A DNA stretch of 64,000 nt from positions 62,001-126,000 of the forward strand of contig NZ_JAGGOF010000025.1 of assembly GCF_018614775.1 (NCBI RefSeq). The letters run 5' to 3'. This DNA comes from Pseudomonas fluorescens. GTDB taxonomy: Bacteria > Pseudomonadota > Gammaproteobacteria > Pseudomonadales > Pseudomonadaceae. The number at the start of each line of letters is the position of its first letter. Positions within the stretch are counted from its first letter, which is position 1. The notes below the pieces were generated by a model. It had not been told where the DNA came from. It ran no database searches and saw nothing but the letters and a program-made list of their open reading frames with translations. Positions 60,049 through 64,000 of this stretch are shown one piece after another. The translations under genes and the position numbers were made by a program.

Positions 60049-61148
60049 GGTTGGAAATGCTGCCTCAGCACATCGACAATGCGTTCAGCCGCCTTGCCAT
60101 CGCCATAGGGGGAAATCCCACGGGCCATGCTCCGATAGGCCTGGGGGTCATCGAGCAAGCGTTGGGCCTGTTCGAGGATGGTGTCCCGGTTGGCCCCCAC
60201 CAGCTTGACCACACCCAGGTTGACCGCTTCCGGACGCTCGGTTTCCTCACGCAGTACCAGGACCGGTTTGCCGAGTGCCGGCGCTTCCTCCTGCACGCCG
60301 CCGGAGTCGCTGATAATCAGGTACGAGCGCTTCATGGCGGCGATAAACGGGGCGTAGTCCAGCGGCGCGCACAGGATGATGTTGGGTACCGGGCCGAGCA
60401 ACAAATAGGCCACGTCCTTGACGTTGGGATTGGGGTGTACGGGGTACAGAATCTGGACGTCCGGGTTGCGTTCGGCCAGGCATTTGAGCGCCTGGCAGAT
60501 GTTCTGGAACGGTTCGCCGAAGTTTTCCCGTCGATGAGCCGTCACCAGCACCAGGCGCTTGCTGGCGTCCAGTTCGATATCCGAGGGCAAGGTATGCGCC
60601 GCCGTCATCAGCAAAGCGTCGATCACGGTATTGCCCGTCAGGGTGACGGCGGCCGGGGCAATGCCCTCGCGCAGCAGGTTATCCACGGCACATTGAGTCG
60701 GTGCGAAATGCCAGCGGGCCAGTTTGCTGGCGATCACGCGGTTGGCTTCTTCAGGAAAGGGGTTGCCGATATCGCCGGTGCGCAGGCCTGCTTCGACATG
60801 GCCAAAGGGAACCTGCCGATAGAAGCACGCCAAGGCCGCGCTCATCACTGTTGTCGTGTCGCCTTGGGCCAGGACGACATCCGGTTGCTCGGTCTTCAGC
60901 ACATCGTCGAGTGCCAGCAGCAGTCGCGCCGTCAACGTCGCCAGCGATTGGTCGGGTTGCATGATGTCCAGATCCAGGTCCGGCACAATGCCGAAAAATG
61001 CCAGCACCTGGTCGAGCATGCCTCGATGCTGGGCGGTGGCCAGCACCCGACAATCGATATTTTCCTGTGCCTGGAGCGCCTTGATCACCGGGGCCATCTT
61101 GATGGCTTCCGGACGGGTGCCGACGATGCAAAGTACCTTGCGGGTCAT
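60039..61148 (-). CDS. wecB: UDP-N-acetylglucosamine 2-epimerase (non-hydrolysing)
   Basis: A 369-residue GT-B-fold epimerase that turns UDP-GlcNAc into UDP-ManNAc, a precursor for surface polysaccharides. VLCIVGTRPEAIKMAPVIKA opens it; VLAQGDTTTVMSAALACFYR, VEAGLRTGDIGNPFPEEANR, LVTAHRRENFGEPF and ISDSGGVQEEAPALGKPVLV are family signatures with the catalytic Asp, Glu and His regions. The ATG at 61148 follows AGCAGGC. It starts 13 bases after the GMC oxidoreductase gene ends. Confidence 0.94.
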   Translation of the reverse strand: MTRKVLCIVGTRPEAIKMAPVIKALQAQENIDCRVLATAQHRGMLDQVLAFFGIVPDLDLDIMQPDQSLATLTARLLLALDDVLKTEQPDVVLAQGDTTTVMSAALACFYRQVPFGHVEAGLRTGDIGNPFPEEANRVIASKLARWHFAPTQCAVDNLLREGIAPAAVTLTGNTVIDALLMTAAHTLPSDIELDASKRLVLVTAHRRENFGEPFQNICQALKCLAERNPDVQILYPVHPNPNVKDVAYLLLGPVPNIILCAPLDYAPFIAAMKRSYLIISDSGGVQEEAPALGKPVLVLREETERPEAVNLGVVKLVGANRDTILEQAQRLLDDPQAYRSMARGISPYGDGKAAERIVDVLRQHFQPCA

Positions 61149-61161
61149 GCCTGCTGATGTC

Positions 61162-62736
61162 CTATCGTTGGTTTGCAAGGGCGCGTCCTATCCGGTCCGC
61201 GTTGGCCATGATGGTCAGGGTGTGGGATTTTTCGGTAAGGATGGGCAGACAGGCCCCGTCGACAACGTGCACGCCGGGCAGTCCGGCGACTTCCCCCAGG
61301 CTATCGGTCTGCCCGACCTCGGGCCTTGCGTGCATGGGCAGGGTTCCAGCGTAGTGGATGTCCGTCCCCGGTTTGGCAACGGTGAAACTCATCGGCATCA
61401 ACAGCGCACCCAGCCTCCAATAGATCCGACGCAGCCTGGCCTCGGCGGTTTTCATCAGCCCGGGTGCCTCGGCTTGCAGGGCGCCGGTGATGCTCAGCGA
61501 ACCGTCCGGGCGTAACCTCGCCATGTTGTTGGACAGATGACCGGGAAGGAAGATATTGGCGACCAGACAGGCCCTCAGCAGATTGTTCAGCAGCTCGATG
61601 CCGAGGCGTTTGCTCATGGGCAGGCGACTGACAAACTCGCTCATCGGCAAGCCCGTGGTGCTGAACGTCGAGCCGAAAGCGCGGGTGTCAGCCGCCAACT
61701 CCAGGGCGAACGACAGCTGTCCCAGGCCAAATGTCGGAACCCTTGGGGTCCCGAGCATCGCTGGCTGCCATAACAGGAAGGCGGCCGTGGGTGACGATAG
61801 CAGTCGCACCGCAGCGGTGTAGTTCAGCTGCTTGAGGACGAGCCGGGTGGAGGCCAGCGTTCCTGCCGCCAGCAGGAGGCGCTTGGCGCAGAAATGCTGG
61901 GAGGAATGCCGGTTGGTGATCAGCCAGGAACCGTCCGCTTGCTGCAGAAGGTTATCCACCAGAACGCCTTGGGCGTGCCGGAAGCCCGGATACTGCTTGA
62001 GTTTGACAAGTTCTTGCGACGCGCTGTACAGCGCCTGGTTCTGGCACCCCCACAGGCAGTTGCCAGACAGGTCACAGGCCTTGCGTGCTTCCAGGGGCTG
62101 GCTCAAGGCTGCCACTCTGGCGCGGCCGAGACGAAACCCCAGCTCGGGAAACGCCTGCTGGCAGCGTGTGTAGCGATCAAGCAGTCGCTGGTGCAGCGGG
62201 TCCATCGGCAAGGGCGGCTGGGACCATGCATCGAGGCCGAAATAGCTGGAAAGATCGTCATCTGCCTGACCACTGATACCGATTCGCCGGGACACCGTTT
62301 CGTAGGATTTCTCCAATTCGCCGTAGTCGAAGGGAAGTCCGGGCAGATCGCTGGCGCTAAGACGTGCAACGCCACAGCCCCAGGCATTTGACAGGCCACC
62401 TGTGGCCAGCGAGCCGACACCGGTGAAATTGTGGGTTTCGATGCGGTTGCCCGCGTTGAACCCGCGAAAGACATGGGCGTGAGTGGGCGTCTTCAACTTG
62501 GGGGAAACCGCGTCCGATTGGCTCAAGGCGTGGAAGTTTTCACCGATCAACCATTTCCACTGGGCTTCGTCATGGGGCCTGCTGGTGAGGTACGGGGCAA
62601 GCGGCGCCGCTGATGAGCCAGCATCGACCTGGGCATCGACCATGAGCACGGTCAGGCCGGCCTTGACCAGTGGATAGGCCGCTGAAGTCCCGGCCGGCCC
62701 ACTGCCGACAATGATCACATCGAATTCAGGTTTCAC
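61162..62736 (-). CDS. GMC-family FAD oxidoreductase in a polysaccharide locus
   Basis: A 524-residue flavoprotein. FDVIIVGSGPAGTSAAYPLV is the FAD motif, and GGLSNAWGCGVARLSASDLP the GMC flavin-attachment region. CDLSGNCLWGCQNQALYS carries three cysteines and is ferredoxin-like, as in some cluster GMC enzymes. The C-terminal HVVDGACLPIL and HTLTIMANADRIG is the usual closing block. The GTG start at 62736 overlaps the end of the epimerase gene. It should oxidise an alcohol, perhaps on a sugar or lipid carrier; the substrate is unknown. Confidence 0.85.
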   Translation of the reverse strand: MKPEFDVIIVGSGPAGTSAAYPLVKAGLTVLMVDAQVDAGSSAAPLAPYLTSRPHDEAQWKWLIGENFHALSQSDAVSPKLKTPTHAHVFRGFNAGNRIETHNFTGVGSLATGGLSNAWGCGVARLSASDLPGLPFDYGELEKSYETVSRRIGISGQADDDLSSYFGLDAWSQPPLPMDPLHQRLLDRYTRCQQAFPELGFRLGRARVAALSQPLEARKACDLSGNCLWGCQNQALYSASQELVKLKQYPGFRHAQGVLVDNLLQQADGSWLITNRHSSQHFCAKRLLLAAGTLASTRLVLKQLNYTAAVRLLSSPTAAFLLWQPAMLGTPRVPTFGLGQLSFALELAADTRAFGSTFSTTGLPMSEFVSRLPMSKRLGIELLNNLLRACLVANIFLPGHLSNNMARLRPDGSLSITGALQAEAPGLMKTAEARLRRIYWRLGALLMPMSFTVAKPGTDIHYAGTLPMHARPEVGQTDSLGEVAGLPGVHVVDGACLPILTEKSHTLTIMANADRIGRALANQR

Positions 62737-64000
62737 GCGGGGCTTCACTTCCAAGAAACAGCCGGCCGGCAAGCGGCTGGCATAACGGGGTCACTGCGTG
62801 CCACGCCAGTGCTTTGAGCGAAGTCCATCCCAACGCCATCAGTGTGGAGGCGAAGCTGCGGTGCGGTTGCGTGCCGAAAAACCGCTTCGCTCCCAATGGA
62901 CTGGCTTCGGCAATAATGAGTGCAGCCTGTAAGCGCCAGGACAGGTCCTGTCCATCGGGCGTATTGAGGATGCCAGGATGGTCGAGCAGGGTCACCAGAA
63001 CCGGCCAGCGCCGCAACCGCTGCGAGCGAATGGCCGGCCAGGTTTTGCCGGCCTGTTCCAGGGCTTTTGCGTATCGACTGACCAGACTTCTCGGTGGCGG
63101 GCTGTCGAGCAGGTAGCTCAGCAGCACGTAGCCTTCTTGCAGGCGCTGCCGACGTTGCCCCCGACCGGAACGGTGCAGGCCGTCAGCCAGGGGGCGCAGC
63201 TCGATACCGAGTGTCTGCAGGGCGGGCGCACTGTCCATCGCGGGCAGATGGATCAGCGAGAAAATCCGCTCCAATCCCATCTTCGCGCTCAGCGATGGGC
63301 CGAGGCATCGGCGCAGCAGCTTGAGCAGCGCCACCGGCAAGGGCACCGGCAGACGTACTGCGTGGACTCTGTACGCTGCGATTGCCATGAGAAAGCGGCC
63401 AAAGGAAACAGGCACTATCGCGCCCAGGTTCAGGACGTTGCCGCTGATATTTTCTCGCTCGACCACGGCCAGTATCGACGCCGCGAGGTCGTCGACGTGA
63501 ATCGGCTGCACGCAAGGCGCAGGCAGCAATATCGGAATGACCGGGAACCGCCGAACCAGCCCGGCCAACAGGCCAAAGAGCCCGCGCTCCGGACCGCCGT
63601 ACACCTGGCCCGGACGAATCACCACACCGCCGGCCGCCAGCACGGCTTGCTCGATCCGCCATTTGGTCCGGCCGTAGGTCCCCGGGGCAGCGGCCTCGGC
63701 GGTCTGGCTGGAGATGAAGATGAACCTGGCCGAGGCTTGTCCGGCACAATGGATCAGCCCTTGGGCGGCTCGCACTTCGTCGTCCGCGCCCAGGCTTGCA
63801 TTGGCTGATGTATTGGCCGCCAGGTGGATAAACACCTGCACGCCTGCCGGGCAGTCCGCAAGGGCGCCCGCCAGGTCGTAGGGCAGCCAGGCATGGGCTG
63901 GGGAGCAGGGTCTACGCGTGGCGCAGATGACCTCGTGGCCATGCGCTGCCGCCCGGGACGTCAGCTGCTGCCCGATGTAACCCGTGGCGCCGGTAATCAG
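62726..64000 (-). CDS. NAD-dependent epimerase/dehydratase with C-terminal extension (5' end outside window)
   Basis: The frame runs open to the right edge, where LITGATGYIGQQL is the Rossmann motif, so only a few N-terminal residues are missing. FIFISSQTAEAAAPGTYGRTK contains the SDR-type Tyr/Lys pair (YGRTK), and GVVIRPGQVYG follows. About 290 residues of extended SDR are joined to ~130 C-terminal residues with no recognised domain. Such enzymes modify nucleotide sugars. Its stop overlaps the start of the GMC gene, so at least four genes here form one transcript. Confidence 0.83.
   Translation of the reverse strand: MITGATGYIGQQLTSRAAAHGHEVICATRRPCSPAHAWLPYDLAGALADCPAGVQVFIHLAANTSANASLGADDEVRAAQGLIHCAGQASARFIFISSQTAEAAAPGTYGRTKWRIEQAVLAAGGVVIRPGQVYGGPERGLFGLLAGLVRRFPVIPILLPAPCVQPIHVDDLAASILAVVERENISGNVLNLGAIVPVSFGRFLMAIAAYRVHAVRLPVPLPVALLKLLRRCLGPSLSAKMGLERIFSLIHLPAMDSAPALQTLGIELRPLADGLHRSGRGQRRQRLQEGYVLLSYLLDSPPPRSLVSRYAKALEQAGKTWPAIRSQRLRRWPVLVTLLDHPGILNTPDGQDLSWRLQAALIIAEASPLGAKRFFGTQPHRSFASTLMALGWTSLKALAWHAVTPLCQPLAGRLFLGSEAPRET

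Overview
The window is a stretch of a Pseudomonas chromosome, most likely from the P. fluorescens group. The evidence is high GC, protein families typical of Pseudomonas (DUF4823, DUF2388, DUF1285, MipA/OmpV, a PsrA-type box in front of the ETF genes), and many copies of the imperfect palindrome GTGGGAGCGAGCCTGCTCGC that fluorescent pseudomonads carry as REP/REPIN elements. This assignment is inferred from gene content. No database search was run.

Layout. 1-1.8 kb: the 3' end of a moaA-like gene, a lipoprotein and a DUF1285 protein. 2-16.7 kb: a sugar locus in two parts. The first part is a GntR/FadR regulator, an SMP-30 lactonase, an SDR sugar dehydrogenase and an AraFGH-type ABC importer. 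The second is dgoK, dgoA, dgoD, a galactonate-type MFS transporter and an IclR regulator. Together they form a complete oxidative (De Ley-Doudoroff) route: galactose to galactonolactone, galactonate, KDGal, KDPGal, then pyruvate plus glyceraldehyde-3-phosphate. Unrelated genes (8.3-11.4 kb) separate the two parts. An almost identical promoter/operator module precedes both the SDR and dgoK, and a different dyad precedes both the GntR gene and araF.

16.7-22.9 kb: an alcohol dehydrogenase with a divergent AraC regulator, then etfQO divergent from etfBA. The etf intergenic region holds a PsrA-like palindrome and a 174-bp segment bounded by inverted repeats. 23-32.6 kb: an orphan beta-helix (tailspike-like) protein, a solute-binding protein, a DUF4398/OmpA lipoprotein pair, a MocR regulator, small genes, a frameshifted START-domain gene, an RraB-like protein and a cytochrome c. 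32.9-39.8 kb: a thiolase gene that has lost its active-site cysteine through an internal deletion, its fadB-like partner, an amidotransferase, CorA, PlsC and a crotonase.

40.1-41.8 kb: tRNA-Ser(GGA) followed by a DUF1778/GNAT toxin-antitoxin pair in which both genes are frameshifted. 41.8-48.9 kb: envelope and secreted proteins, an OmpR-type two-component system convergent with mipA, and an AraC regulator. 49.4-53.3 kb: a probable sugar-acid catabolic operon (MFS, FAH-family hydrolase, SDR, 2-hydroxyacid dehydrogenase) divergent from that AraC gene. 53.4-58.6 kb: a solute-binding protein, a coupled DUF3916/EamA-exporter pair, a divergent DapF paralogue without the second catalytic cysteine, and a fatty-acid hydroxylase. 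58.9-64 kb: part of a polysaccharide gene cluster (glycosyltransferase, WecB, GMC oxidoreductase, NAD-dependent epimerase) that runs off the right edge.

The best candidates for undescribed biology are the matched two-operator control of the galactose locus, the SDR/FAH/2-hydroxyacid dehydrogenase operon, the DapF-like/EamA/DUF3916 group, and the terminal-repeat segment in the etf promoter region. Several single-base frameshifts in small genes may be real decay or sequencing errors.
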